DNA of 10,801 nucleotides from Novosphingopyxis sp042090735 (GTDB taxonomy: Bacteria; Pseudomonadota; Alphaproteobacteria; Sphingomonadales; Sphingomonadaceae): positions 1 to 10,801 of the forward strand of contig JBELIU010000083.1 of the NCBI GenBank assembly GCA_042090735.1, in the 5' to 3' direction. Positions 1 to 6,342 of this stretch are shown here, in pieces (position 1 is the first letter of the stretch; each line of letters opens with the position of its first letter). The notes under the pieces were generated by a model that was not told the origin of the DNA, did not search any database, and worked only from the letters and a program-made list of their open reading frames with translations. Made by a program: the position numbers and the translations under genes.

Positions 1-927
1 GCTGATACGACACACAGCTACGGTAACGGCAACGCGCAACCCGCGCGGACCGTCCCGGCTGAGAGCGTCAGCAACATCGTCATGCAGGCACAGGGAACGC
101 CGCGCGTCAGCGCTCAGTTGGCTTCAACTGCGCAGGCAGCGCCGACTATCAAGCCGAGCTTGGTGGCTGGTCGCGATACCCCGGCTCGCAAAGCCGAGGC
201 GCCTCTCGCTGATCTACCGCTCGGCACCATGGCACCGAGCGACGGCGAAGCTGCAACGCGACCCATTGCCCCTGCACGCGAAGCCTTTTTAGTCGAAGAT
301 CGCGCTCTGCCCCAGCGCGTCGCTCCGGCAACGCAATTGCAGGATGCCGCCCAACAAGTGAGCGTACAGAATGGCGCGACATTCGTTCCCGCCCCCGCCC
401 AAGGCACGCCTCAGGCGACGGCGCAGGCCGCCCCGACCCTCTTCACCGCTCCCGCCCCCGTTCCTTTCGATGCGCAGTTCGGCCAGCGCGTCAGCGCGGC
501 GATCGGCGCAGCGATGAACGCCATGACGGTGCAGGACGGCACGTTGATGCTGCAGATCAGTCCGGAACGCCTCGGCCGGATCGAGATCGCGATCGACCGC
601 GCCAGCGAGCAGTTGCAGATCACCACCGAAAACGAAAGCGTTCGCGGAGCGATTGCGCAGGCTCATAGCCGGATCGAGCAGGAACTGCGCGCCGCCGGCC
701 AACGCATCGGCACCATCGACGTGGCGACGCGCGACAGCTCGACCAGCACCGGCCAGGGCCAGAACCAAAGCCAGCCCCAGGCCGGTACCGATCAGCAGCG
801 CGGCCAGCAAAATGCTGCGCAGCAATCCTTCGGCCGCGGAGGGATCGAACAGCGCCGCACCGCCGCGGAAATCGATACTCCGACGCGGCCCAACAACCGC
901 CCTTCTTCCAATATCCTTTACGCCTGA
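1..927 (+). CDS. fliK: FliK, flagellar hook-length control protein (5' end outside window)
   Basis: The reading frame is open from base 1, so the N-terminus lies outside the window; the first in-window ATG (82) is probably internal. The visible 308 residues are Ala/Gln/Pro-rich and low in complexity, except for a compact domain at about bases 466-738. That domain has the FliK C-terminal (Flg_hook) pattern: LMLQISPERLGRIEIAI, a second strand LQITTENESVRGAI, then an amphipathic helix ending LRAAGQRIGTIDV. FliK is a secreted ruler. Its N-terminal part measures the hook, and its C-terminal domain contacts FlhB to switch export from hook to filament substrates; FlhB is encoded at 5158. The tail after the domain is Gln/Ser-rich and disordered, as is usual in the family. 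Overall identity is weakly conserved in this family, so the call rests on the domain and on the position directly before fliL. Confidence 0.9.
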   Translation, partial: ADTTHSYGNGNAQPARTVPAESVSNIVMQAQGTPRVSAQLASTAQAAPTIKPSLVAGRDTPARKAEAPLADLPLGTMAPSDGEAATRPIAPAREAFLVEDRALPQRVAPATQLQDAAQQVSVQNGATFVPAPAQGTPQATAQAAPTLFTAPAPVPFDAQFGQRVSAAIGAAMNAMTVQDGTLMLQISPERLGRIEIAIDRASEQLQITTENESVRGAIAQAHSRIEQELRAAGQRIGTIDVATRDSSTSTGQGQNQSQPQAGTDQQRGQQNAAQQSFGRGGIEQRRTAAEIDTPTRPNNRPSSNILYA

Positions 928-957
928 CATCAGCGCGCAAACCCGGAGACCTGACTA

Positions 958-1506
958 ATGTCCGATGAAAAAAAGCCCAAGAAAAAGGGCAAGATGAAGA
1001 AGCTGCTGCTTCCGCTCGCCGCGATCGTCATCATCGGCGGTGCAGGCGGTGCGGGCGGTTATTTCTATGCCGACATGTTCGGTGAGCACGAACAAAGCCA
1101 TGTGGATCCCGATCTGCCCAAGCTGGTCCTGAAAGACGGCACCAAGGTCGATGGGCCAAAGGACGGCAAGGTGCATGACGTCAGCATGTACAAGTCGACC
1201 TATTTTCCGATCGAGGAAAGCTTCACCACCAATCTGCGCGGCGGCTCCGGCTTCGCGCAAGCGCAGATGGCGGTCTCCACCTTTTACGACGAGAGCGTGA
1301 TCGAGGCTTTGACCGAGCACGACATCGCGGTGCGCAATGCCATCGTGATGCAGTTGGCCGATACCGACGCGCTCGAGCTGGAAACCATCCAGGGCAAGGA
1401 ACAGCTTGCCGCGCGCCTGCGCGAAAGCATCAACTCGGTGCTGAAGCAGAAGACCGGCTTCGGCGGCATCGACGAGGTCTATTTCACCAAGCTGGTCCTG
1501 CAGTAG
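958..1506 (+). CDS. fliL: FliL, flagellar basal body-associated protein
   Basis: This 182-residue single-pass inner-membrane protein associates with the stator around the MS ring and supports motor torque. It has a Lys-rich cytoplasmic start (KKPKKKGKMKK, residues 5-15) and one hydrophobic segment at about 16-38 that is unusually glycine-rich (GGAGGAGGY). The periplasmic FliL domain follows, with the typical core (NAIVMQLADTDALELETIQGK) and the family-typical ending VYFTKLVLQ. The ATG start has a good Shine-Dalgarno, GGAGA at 945-949, eight bases upstream. The gene lies 30 bases after fliK and 4 bases before fliM, the order seen in many gamma- and betaproteobacterial flagellar operons. Confidence 0.95.
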   Translation: MSDEKKPKKKGKMKKLLLPLAAIVIIGGAGGAGGYFYADMFGEHEQSHVDPDLPKLVLKDGTKVDGPKDGKVHDVSMYKSTYFPIEESFTTNLRGGSGFAQAQMAVSTFYDESVIEALTEHDIAVRNAIVMQLADTDALELETIQGKEQLAARLRESINSVLKQKTGFGGIDEVYFTKLVLQ

Positions 1507-1510
1507 CTCC

Positions 1511-2449
1511 ATGACCGACGCCGCCGAAACCGAGATGCCCGAAGAAAAGGCTGCCGCCGCGCCGACGAGCGCCGCGCACCATTTCCCGCGCCGCGACAGC
1601 AGCGAAGCGGATGTGATGCCGATCGCCCGGCGGACGGCAAAGCGCCTCGCCAGCGGTCTGCGCACGGCTCTCCAGCCGCTAGCCAATGAACGGCTGAACG
1701 TCACCCCCGATCAGGCGCGCCTGGAAATCCATCGCGACTGGCTTGCCGCGCAAGGCAGCTCCATGGGTCTCGCTTTCTTCCAGCTGCCGCCGATGAAGGG
1801 CCGCATGGCGCTTCGCCTGCCGCACGATCTGATAGCGGCTCTGGTCGATGCTTTCTTCGGCGGGTCGATCGCACGCGGCAAATCCAAGAAGGCCGATTAC
1901 AGCGCCACGGATCTGCGCCTCATGCACCGCATTGCCGTGGCCATTGCACCGCAGCTTGGCGCGGCCTGGGCGGAATTCGGCCCGTTCCGCTGCCTTTCCG
2001 CCGGGCTCACCGACGATCCGGATGAGGCGAAGCTGGCCAAGGCCGATGACGACGAACTTCTGATCCAGCCGTTCGAGCTGGCCTATCCCGGCGGCGTCCG
2101 GTTCATGATCGACCTCGTCTACCCGGTCGACATGATCCAGTCGGCGCGTGAGGATCTGGCCGGTGCACCGTCTGCCGACGCCATGCCCTCCGATCCCATG
2201 TGGCGGCAGGATCTGGGCCGCGCGCTGAACGAGGTATTCCTTCCCGTCCGCTCGGTCCTCGCCCGGCCGACCATGACATTGCCGGAGCTTGCCAATCTGA
2301 AGCCCGGCGACATCATCCCTATCCCTCCTGCGCGCAATCTGCCGCTGCTGATCGGGGATCGCACCTTTGCGCGCGGAAGCCTTGGCGAACAGAACGGTCT
2401 CGCCGCCTTCCGCATCGACACCATCGAGAAAGGATCATTCCATGAATGA
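1511..2449 (+). CDS. fliM: FliM, flagellar motor switch protein (divergent)
   Basis: FliM forms the middle of the C-ring, linking FliG to FliN, and normally binds phosphorylated CheY to reverse rotation. The 312 residues show the CheC-like middle domain (about 40-215) and a C-terminal SpoA domain (about 230-306, with LANLKPGDIIPIPPARNLPLLIG in it). Two expected features are absent or changed. The first 35 residues are acidic and Ala-rich, with no LSQxEIDALL-like CheY-binding motif. The FliG-contacting GGxG motif reads FFGGSI at 115-120. No convincing Shine-Dalgarno precedes the ATG, which lies 4 bases after fliL, so coupled translation is likely. I looked for a longer N-terminus upstream in this frame and saw nothing FliM-like. 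Identity is supported by position and the SpoA domain. Confidence 0.9.
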   Translation: MTDAAETEMPEEKAAAAPTSAAHHFPRRDSSEADVMPIARRTAKRLASGLRTALQPLANERLNVTPDQARLEIHRDWLAAQGSSMGLAFFQLPPMKGRMALRLPHDLIAALVDAFFGGSIARGKSKKADYSATDLRLMHRIAVAIAPQLGAAWAEFGPFRCLSAGLTDDPDEAKLAKADDDELLIQPFELAYPGGVRFMIDLVYPVDMIQSAREDLAGAPSADAMPSDPMWRQDLGRALNEVFLPVRSVLARPTMTLPELANLKPGDIIPIPPARNLPLLIGDRTFARGSLGEQNGLAAFRIDTIEKGSFHE

Positions 2450-2822
2450 CATGACCGAGGCTGCCGGCCTCGCCGACGCGGCCAGGCAGGGCGGCGGCAA
2501 CGCAGCGGCAATTTCTTGCCGCGACGGTAACCATGGTTTTGCCGATGAAAGCGCAGACCATTATCGCTTCCTGGCCGACATCCCGGTTCGGCTGTCGGTG
2601 GAAGTCGGCGCGGTATCCTTAAAACTTTGTGAAATCATGGACTTGGCCGAAGGCTCGGTCGTCGAGCTCGGTCGTCAGGCCAACGAACTCCTCGATATCA
2701 ACGTAAATGGCACGCTGGTTGCAAAGGGTGAGGTCGTAACCATCGATGGCCGTTTCGGCATCCGCGTGGCGGAAGTCGTTTCCAAGAACGTCGGAGGTAC
2801 GAAAGTTGAAAGGCGTGCCTAG
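2442..2822 (+). CDS. fliN: FliN, flagellar motor switch protein
   Basis: FliN makes the bottom of the C-ring and helps dock the export ATPase complex. The chosen start, ATG at 2442, gives 126 residues. It overlaps fliM by 8 bases and has GAGAAAGGA (2426-2434) seven bases upstream; a start at 2367 would add 25 residues lying wholly within fliM and is rejected. Residues 1-38 are poorly conserved. The SpoA domain runs from about 41 to 115: FLADIPVRLSVEVGAVSL, then GSVVELGRQANELLDINVNG, then GEVVTIDGRFGIRVAEV, all textbook FliN. The coding DNA looks more AT-rich and uses less GC-ending codons than its neighbours, especially at 2610-2830. The gene also carries a perfect sigma-54 promoter match and a palindromic half-site cluster, listed separately. 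Confidence 0.97.
   Translation: MNDMTEAAGLADAARQGGGNAAAISCRDGNHGFADESADHYRFLADIPVRLSVEVGAVSLKLCEIMDLAEGSVVELGRQANELLDINVNGTLVAKGEVVTIDGRFGIRVAEVVSKNVGGTKVERRA
2495..2522. promoter_or_regulatory. Candidate activator-binding cluster inside fliN (palindrome plus phased half-site)
   Basis: Bases 2505-2522 are a perfect dyad: GCGGCAA, four bases (TTTC), then TTGCCGC. A further CGGCAA half-site at 2495-2500 lies exactly 11 bases, one helical turn, before the one at 2506-2511. The site falls in codons for residues 18-27 of FliN, a poorly conserved segment that tolerates any coding, and lies about 190 bases upstream of the sigma-54 promoter match at 2708. Its 15-base core recurs upstream of the sigma-54 activator gene (9516-9530). 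Its role as a binding site is inference. It could also act only as an RNA hairpin. Confidence 0.45.
2708..2723 (+). promoter_or_regulatory. Intragenic sigma-54 (RpoN) promoter match in fliN
   Basis: The sequence TGGCACGCTGGTTGCA matches the established sigma-54 core consensus TGGCACG-N4-TTGCW at every defined position. The invariant GG (2709-2710) and GC (2721-2722) have the required 10-base spacing. Transcription would begin near 2733, giving a leader of roughly 90 bases to the fliO start at 2822. The bases encode NGTLVA, a conserved part of FliN, so protein constraint may explain some of the match. Other TGGC-containing sites I checked on this strand either had the wrong spacing or matched much less well. 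Confidence 0.55.
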
Positions 2823-3208
2823 TGACCTATTACATCCTCAAGCTGGTGATCATGCTGCCGCTCATGGCAGGCATGATCGTGGGGGCCTTGTGGTTATACC
2901 GTAAATATCAGCCGGGCCTGGCCCAGGGCGCGCGCCAGCAGGATCTCCGGCTGGTCGAGACGCTGTCCATGGGTACGTCCGGCAAACTCGCGGTCGTCGA
3001 ATTCGGCGATCAGCGCATTCTGCTGTCGGCCACGCGCGGCAAAATCGAGCCGATAACCGCCCGGGCGATGACGGAGGATGAGAAATCCGCTGCCGCCATG
3101 CGCCCCGGGTCCGATGGCGACCATGCCGGAGTGACGGGAGGGGACAATCCCTTCGGCGCGATCCTGAACAAGGCGCTTTCCGCGCGTTCCAATTCCAAGC
3201 GGGCCTGA
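2822..3208 (+). CDS. fliO: FliO, flagellar export gate assembly protein
   Basis: FliO is a small membrane protein that helps FliP assemble into the export-gate core. The 128 residues have one N-terminal membrane segment (about 3-26, ending LWLYRKY), then the compact FliO domain with the pattern LRLVETLSMGTSGKLAVVEF followed by GDQRILLSATRGKIEPI. The tail after residue 75 is polar and variable. The GTG start shares its first base with the fliN TAG stop, and GAAAGG (2808-2813) sits eight bases upstream, supporting this start. FliO is poorly conserved in general, so position before fliP is part of the evidence. Confidence 0.9.
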   Translation: MTYYILKLVIMLPLMAGMIVGALWLYRKYQPGLAQGARQQDLRLVETLSMGTSGKLAVVEFGDQRILLSATRGKIEPITARAMTEDEKSAAAMRPGSDGDHAGVTGGDNPFGAILNKALSARSNSKRA

Positions 3209-3212
3209 TCCG

Positions 3213-4094
3213 ATGCCCGCACTTTTCCGCAAATCCGCGCTGCGTGCCGCCGTCAAGCTGGCGCTCGCCATGCTGCTGCTGGCGATCCCGGCGGAGCTGG
3301 CCGCACAGACGGCGGTGCCCGCCCCTGCCGCTCCCGCCGCGCAGGAAGCCCCCGCGCAACAAACCCAGCAGCCTGCACCCGCTGCCGCTGCCTCCACAGC
3401 CGGCACGCCTAACGCATCGCAGGCACTGACGCGCGCGCTGGACGATGTGTCCGGCGACGGCGCACCGCTCACCCTCAGCTTGCAGATCCTCATCCTGATG
3501 GGGCTGCTGACTATCCTGCCCTCGCTGGTGCTGATGATGACCAGCTTCACGCGGATTATCATCGTCCTGTCGATCCTGCGTCAGGCGCTCGGCCTGCAGC
3601 AGACCCCGCCGAACCAGGTGTTGATCGGTCTGTCGCTGTTCCTCTCGCTGTTCGTGATGGCGCCCTCGATCGAACAGATCAACGCGCGCGCTATCGAACC
3701 TTATGGCGCCGATCAGATCAGCCTAGAACAGGCCGTCTCCAGCTCCGGCGAGGTGTTCCACGCCTTCATGGTGAAGCAGACGCGCCAGACCGATCTGAAG
3801 CTGTTCATGGATCTGGCCAAGGTGGACGCGGTCGCCAGCCCGCAGGACATCCCCTTTTCCATCCTGCTGCCCGCCTTCGTCACCAGCGAACTGAAGACCG
3901 CCTTCCAGATCGGCTTCATGATTTTCCTGCCCTTCCTGATCATCGATCTGGTGGTGGCCTCCACGCTGATGGCGCTCGGCATGATGATGCTGTCTCCCAC
4001 CATCATTTCGATGCCCTTCAAGCTTCTCCTTTTCGTGCTGGTCGACGGCTGGGCGCTCACCATGGGCTCGCTCGCCGGCTCCTTCGTCACCTGA
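3213..4094 (+). CDS. fliP: FliP, flagellar type III export gate protein
   Basis: FliP is the main subunit of the helical FliP5-FliQ4-FliR1 export gate at the centre of the MS ring. The 293 residues are longer than the roughly 245 of enteric FliP. A cleavable signal peptide (about 1-31, core LALAMLLLAIP) is followed by an Ala/Pro/Gln-rich stretch (about 33-65), then the conserved core from about residue 86. The core has LQILILMGLLTILPSLVLMM, SFTRIIIVLSILRQALG, TPPNQVLIGLSLFLSLFVM and a C-terminal block ending LFVLVDGWALTMGSLAGSF. These motifs are diagnostic. The start ATG lies 4 bases after the fliO stop and has only a weak Shine-Dalgarno, so coupling is likely. Confidence 0.98.
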   Translation: MPALFRKSALRAAVKLALAMLLLAIPAELAAQTAVPAPAAPAAQEAPAQQTQQPAPAAAASTAGTPNASQALTRALDDVSGDGAPLTLSLQILILMGLLTILPSLVLMMTSFTRIIIVLSILRQALGLQQTPPNQVLIGLSLFLSLFVMAPSIEQINARAIEPYGADQISLEQAVSSSGEVFHAFMVKQTRQTDLKLFMDLAKVDAVASPQDIPFSILLPAFVTSELKTAFQIGFMIFLPFLIIDLVVASTLMALGMMMLSPTIISMPFKLLLFVLVDGWALTMGSLAGSFVT

Positions 4095-4104
4095 GGTTTG
4101 CCAA

Positions 4105-4377
4105 ATGGAACAGACGGACTTCTTCATCGGTATTGCGCAGCAGACGCTCTGGGTCACAGCCCTGGCCGCCGCGCCGCTCCTCATCCCCGCCCTCGTCGTC
4201 GGCATTCTGCTCGGTATGGTGCAGGCCGCCACATCGATCAACGAGGCGACCTTGAGCTTCGTGCCGAAGCTGATCGTGGTCGGCGCCATGCTGGCGCTGT
4301 TCGGAGGATCGATCCTGTATCTGATCGCCGATTTCACGATCGACACGTTCAACCGGATCCCCGAGCTGCTGGTATGA
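4105..4377 (+). CDS. fliQ: FliQ, flagellar type III export gate protein
   Basis: FliQ is a 90-residue hairpin membrane protein, a normal length, that wraps around the FliP-FliR core of the export gate. It has two hydrophobic segments (about 16-38 and 54-76) joined by the family signature QAATSINEATLSFVPKL. GAGG at 4093-4096, overlapping the fliP stop, sits eight bases before the ATG. Its TGA overlaps the fliR ATG as ATGA. Confidence 0.97.
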   Translation: MEQTDFFIGIAQQTLWVTALAAAPLLIPALVVGILLGMVQAATSINEATLSFVPKLIVVGAMLALFGGSILYLIADFTIDTFNRIPELLV

Positions 4378-5156
4378 TAGCCCCCGCCTTCGCCGGTGCG
4401 GAGGATCAGCTGTGGCAGTGGGCCATGGCGATGATCCGGCCCGGCGCCGCGCTCATCGCGGCCCCCATTTTCGGCGCGCAGCAGGTGCCGCTGCCGCTGC
4501 GCATCATCCTGGCGCTGACGATCGGCATCGCCGCCACGGGCCCGGCCGGCGCAACCATGCCGACCGAGACGCTGGCAAGCTTCGCCGGCTTCCTGTTCCT
4601 CGCGGGCGAAGTCGTCGCCGGCCTCGCCATGGGCTTTGCGGTGCAGATCGGTTTTTCCGCCGCTTTCATCGCCGGGGAAACGCTCAGCAACGCCATGGGC
4701 CTGGGCTTTGCCTCTATGAACAACCCGCAAATGGGCGGATCGACTCCGGTGCTCGGCCAGTTCCTCTCGATCATCGCGACGCTGCTGTTGCTCGCGATGG
4801 ACGGCCATCTCATGCTGATCTCGATCATCGTCGACAGCTATCGCACGCTGCCCCCGGGTGATGCGTTTCCAGGCTACGCGGCAATCGACGGACTGGTGCA
4901 GTTCGGCGGATCGCTGTTCTCGCTCGGCCTGCTCATCGCGCTGCCCGTCGGCGCGGCGCTGATCCTGATCCAGGTCGTCATGGCCATGCTCGCCCGCTCC
5001 GCCCCGGCGCTCAACCTGTTCGCCGTCGGCCTGCCGGTTGCGCTGCTGTCCGGCCTCGTCCTTCTCGCCGTGGCCGCGCCGGTGATGGCCGACGGCATCA
5101 TGCGCGCGCTGGGCGACGGCCTGGATCAGTCCAGCATGGTTGCGGGGATCGGCTGA
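4374..5156 (+). CDS. fliR: FliR, flagellar type III export gate protein
   Basis: FliR is the single-copy, multi-pass subunit that closes the FliP ring and contacts FlhB. The start at ATG 4374 gives 260 residues, the normal family length, and overlaps the fliQ stop by four bases. The frame stays open upstream to about 4098, but that part reads as Arg/His-rich shadow of fliQ and is not protein-like. Several hydrophobic segments and the pattern RPGAALIAAPIFG, then VPLPLRIILALTIGIA, then GEVVAGLAMGFAVQIGF fit FliR. A late loop has GLVQFGGSLFSLGLLIALP, and the C-terminal part keeps a NLFAVGLPVALLSGL block. Confidence 0.97.
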   Translation: MIAPAFAGAEDQLWQWAMAMIRPGAALIAAPIFGAQQVPLPLRIILALTIGIAATGPAGATMPTETLASFAGFLFLAGEVVAGLAMGFAVQIGFSAAFIAGETLSNAMGLGFASMNNPQMGGSTPVLGQFLSIIATLLLLAMDGHLMLISIIVDSYRTLPPGDAFPGYAAIDGLVQFGGSLFSLGLLIALPVGAALILIQVVMAMLARSAPALNLFAVGLPVALLSGLVLLAVAAPVMADGIMRALGDGLDQSSMVAGIG

Positions 5157-5157
5157 T

Positions 5158-6297
5158 ATGAGCGGCTCCCCTCCCGGCGGCGGCGAAAAGACCGAAGCCC
5201 CAACCGACAAGCGGCTGAAGGACAGCGCCAAGAAGGGCGATGTCCTCCAGTCCAAGGAACTCGGCGTCGCGCTCGTGATGATCGGCGGCGCGGCGATGTT
5301 CTCGCTATTTGGCGGAGAACTGCTCGGCGCATCTTCGGACGTGGTGCGCACGGGCCTCATGTTCGGTCCCAAGGATATCGAGCAGTTCGATATGGGAGGG
5401 CGCGTGCTGAAGTTGATCGCGCCGCTGGCCCTGCCCTTCGGGGGACTAGCGCTGCTGCTGCTCCTCGCGGCGGTCGGCACCCCGGCGATGCTCGGCTCGC
5501 TCGGCTTCCGCTGGTCGGCAATGGCGCCCAAGCCGTCCAAGATGAACCCCGCATCGGGCCTCAAGCGCATGTTCGGCACGCATGCGCTGATCGAGCTGAC
5601 CAAGGCGCTAGCCAAGGTGGGCGTAATGGGCGCCGTGGGCACCGTCATCGTATTCAATTCGATCCGCCAGATGGTGCAGCTTGGTCTGGGCGATATCCGC
5701 GAAAGCCTGTTCGCGTTCGGATCGCTGTTCACCTGGACCCTGCTGGTGATGGCGGGGTGCCTGGTCTTCATCGCCATGATCGACGTCCCGGCGCAGATGT
5801 TCCAGCGCTCGCAAAAGCTGAAGATGACCAAGCAGGAGGTGAAGGACGAGCACAAGGAGAGCGAGGGCTCTCCCGAGGTCAAGCAGGCGATCCGCCAGCG
5901 CCAGCATGCGTTGATGAGCGGTTCGGCGCGCAAGGCCGTGGAAGATGCCACCGTTCTGCTGGTGAACCCGACCCACTTTGCCGTCGCGCTCCGGTACGAT
6001 CAAGAGCGGGACGCTGCTCCCGTCGTGCTGTTCCGCGGCCGCGGCGAGCTGGCGCTCGTCATGCGTTCGCTGGCCGAGGAGGCCAAGGTGCCCGTGCTCC
6101 ATTATCCGGAGCTGACGCGCGCCATCTATTACACGTCCAAGCCAAACCATATCGTCGACGAGCGGCTCTACATGGCCGTCGCCGCCCTCCTCGCCTTCCT
6201 GTTCCGCCTCGACGGAGAGATCGCCCGCGCCGACAAGCCGGACATCGCCGTCCCCGACGAATTGCGTTTCGACGCAGACGGTCGACTTTCTTCCTAA
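5158..6297 (+). CDS. flhB: FlhB, export gate and substrate-specificity switch protein
   Basis: FlhB switches the export apparatus from rod and hook substrates to filament substrates, in response to FliK. The start at ATG 5158, one base after the fliR stop, gives 379 residues. It begins with the conserved KTEAPTDKRLKDSAKKGDVLQSKEL (residues 11-35), has four membrane segments between about 36 and 215, and ends in a cytoplasmic domain. The self-cleavage motif NPTH is intact at residues 270-273 (bases 5965-5976), so cleavage between Asn270 and Pro271 is expected. A TTG-initiated form starting at 5140 would overlap fliR and is less likely. The TAA stop is part of a sigma-28 promoter match. Confidence 0.98.
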   Translation: MSGSPPGGGEKTEAPTDKRLKDSAKKGDVLQSKELGVALVMIGGAAMFSLFGGELLGASSDVVRTGLMFGPKDIEQFDMGGRVLKLIAPLALPFGGLALLLLLAAVGTPAMLGSLGFRWSAMAPKPSKMNPASGLKRMFGTHALIELTKALAKVGVMGAVGTVIVFNSIRQMVQLGLGDIRESLFAFGSLFTWTLLVMAGCLVFIAMIDVPAQMFQRSQKLKMTKQEVKDEHKESEGSPEVKQAIRQRQHALMSGSARKAVEDATVLLVNPTHFAVALRYDQERDAAPVVLFRGRGELALVMRSLAEEAKVPVLHYPELTRAIYYTSKPNHIVDERLYMAVAALLAFLFRLDGEIARADKPDIAVPDELRFDADGRLSS

Positions 6298-6321
6298 AGT
6301 TTTGCCGCGAGCCGCCGTTAC
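6295..6321 (+). promoter_or_regulatory. Sigma-28 (FliA) promoter match for fliD-fliS
   Basis: TAAAGTTT (6295-6302), 11 bases, then GCCGTTAC (6314-6321). The FliA consensus is TAAAGTTT-N11-GCCGATAA. The -35 matches 8 of 8, the spacer is exact, and the -10 matches 6 of 8. The flhB stop TAA forms the first three bases of the -35. Transcription would start near 6328, just before the fliD Shine-Dalgarno GAAAGGG (6331-6337), giving a very short leader. Confidence 0.65.
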
Positions 6322-6342
6322 CCATTCCAAGAAAGGGCGCCC

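Noticed and set aside
1393..1410. GGCAAG, six bases, CTTGCC inverted repeat in fliL
   Set aside because: The arms resemble the activator half-site but the centre spacing differs (six bases, not four), no promoter match lies downstream, and it falls in conserved FliL coding sequence.
1802..1820. Partial sigma-54-like site in fliM (TGGCGCT-N4-CTGC)
   Set aside because: The GG-N10-GC spacing is right but several consensus bases are wrong; similar partial matches occur elsewhere in the window.
2367..2441. Longer FliN start within fliM
   Set aside because: It adds shadow residues of fliM; ATG 2442 has a good Shine-Dalgarno and fits the family.
3037..3052. CGGC, eight bases, GCCG dyad in fliO
   Set aside because: Only four-base GC arms inside GC-rich coding DNA; expected by chance.
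4098..4373. Upstream TTG-initiated extension of FliR
   Set aside because: It would cover nearly all of fliQ in another frame and reads as Arg/His-rich nonsense; ATG 4374 gives the normal family length.
3723..5951. 742-residue open frame on the minus strand across fliP-flhB
   Set aside because: It is antisense to five well-identified flagellar genes, its translation is Arg/His/Gln-rich and low in complexity, and such long antisense frames are common in GC-rich coding DNA.
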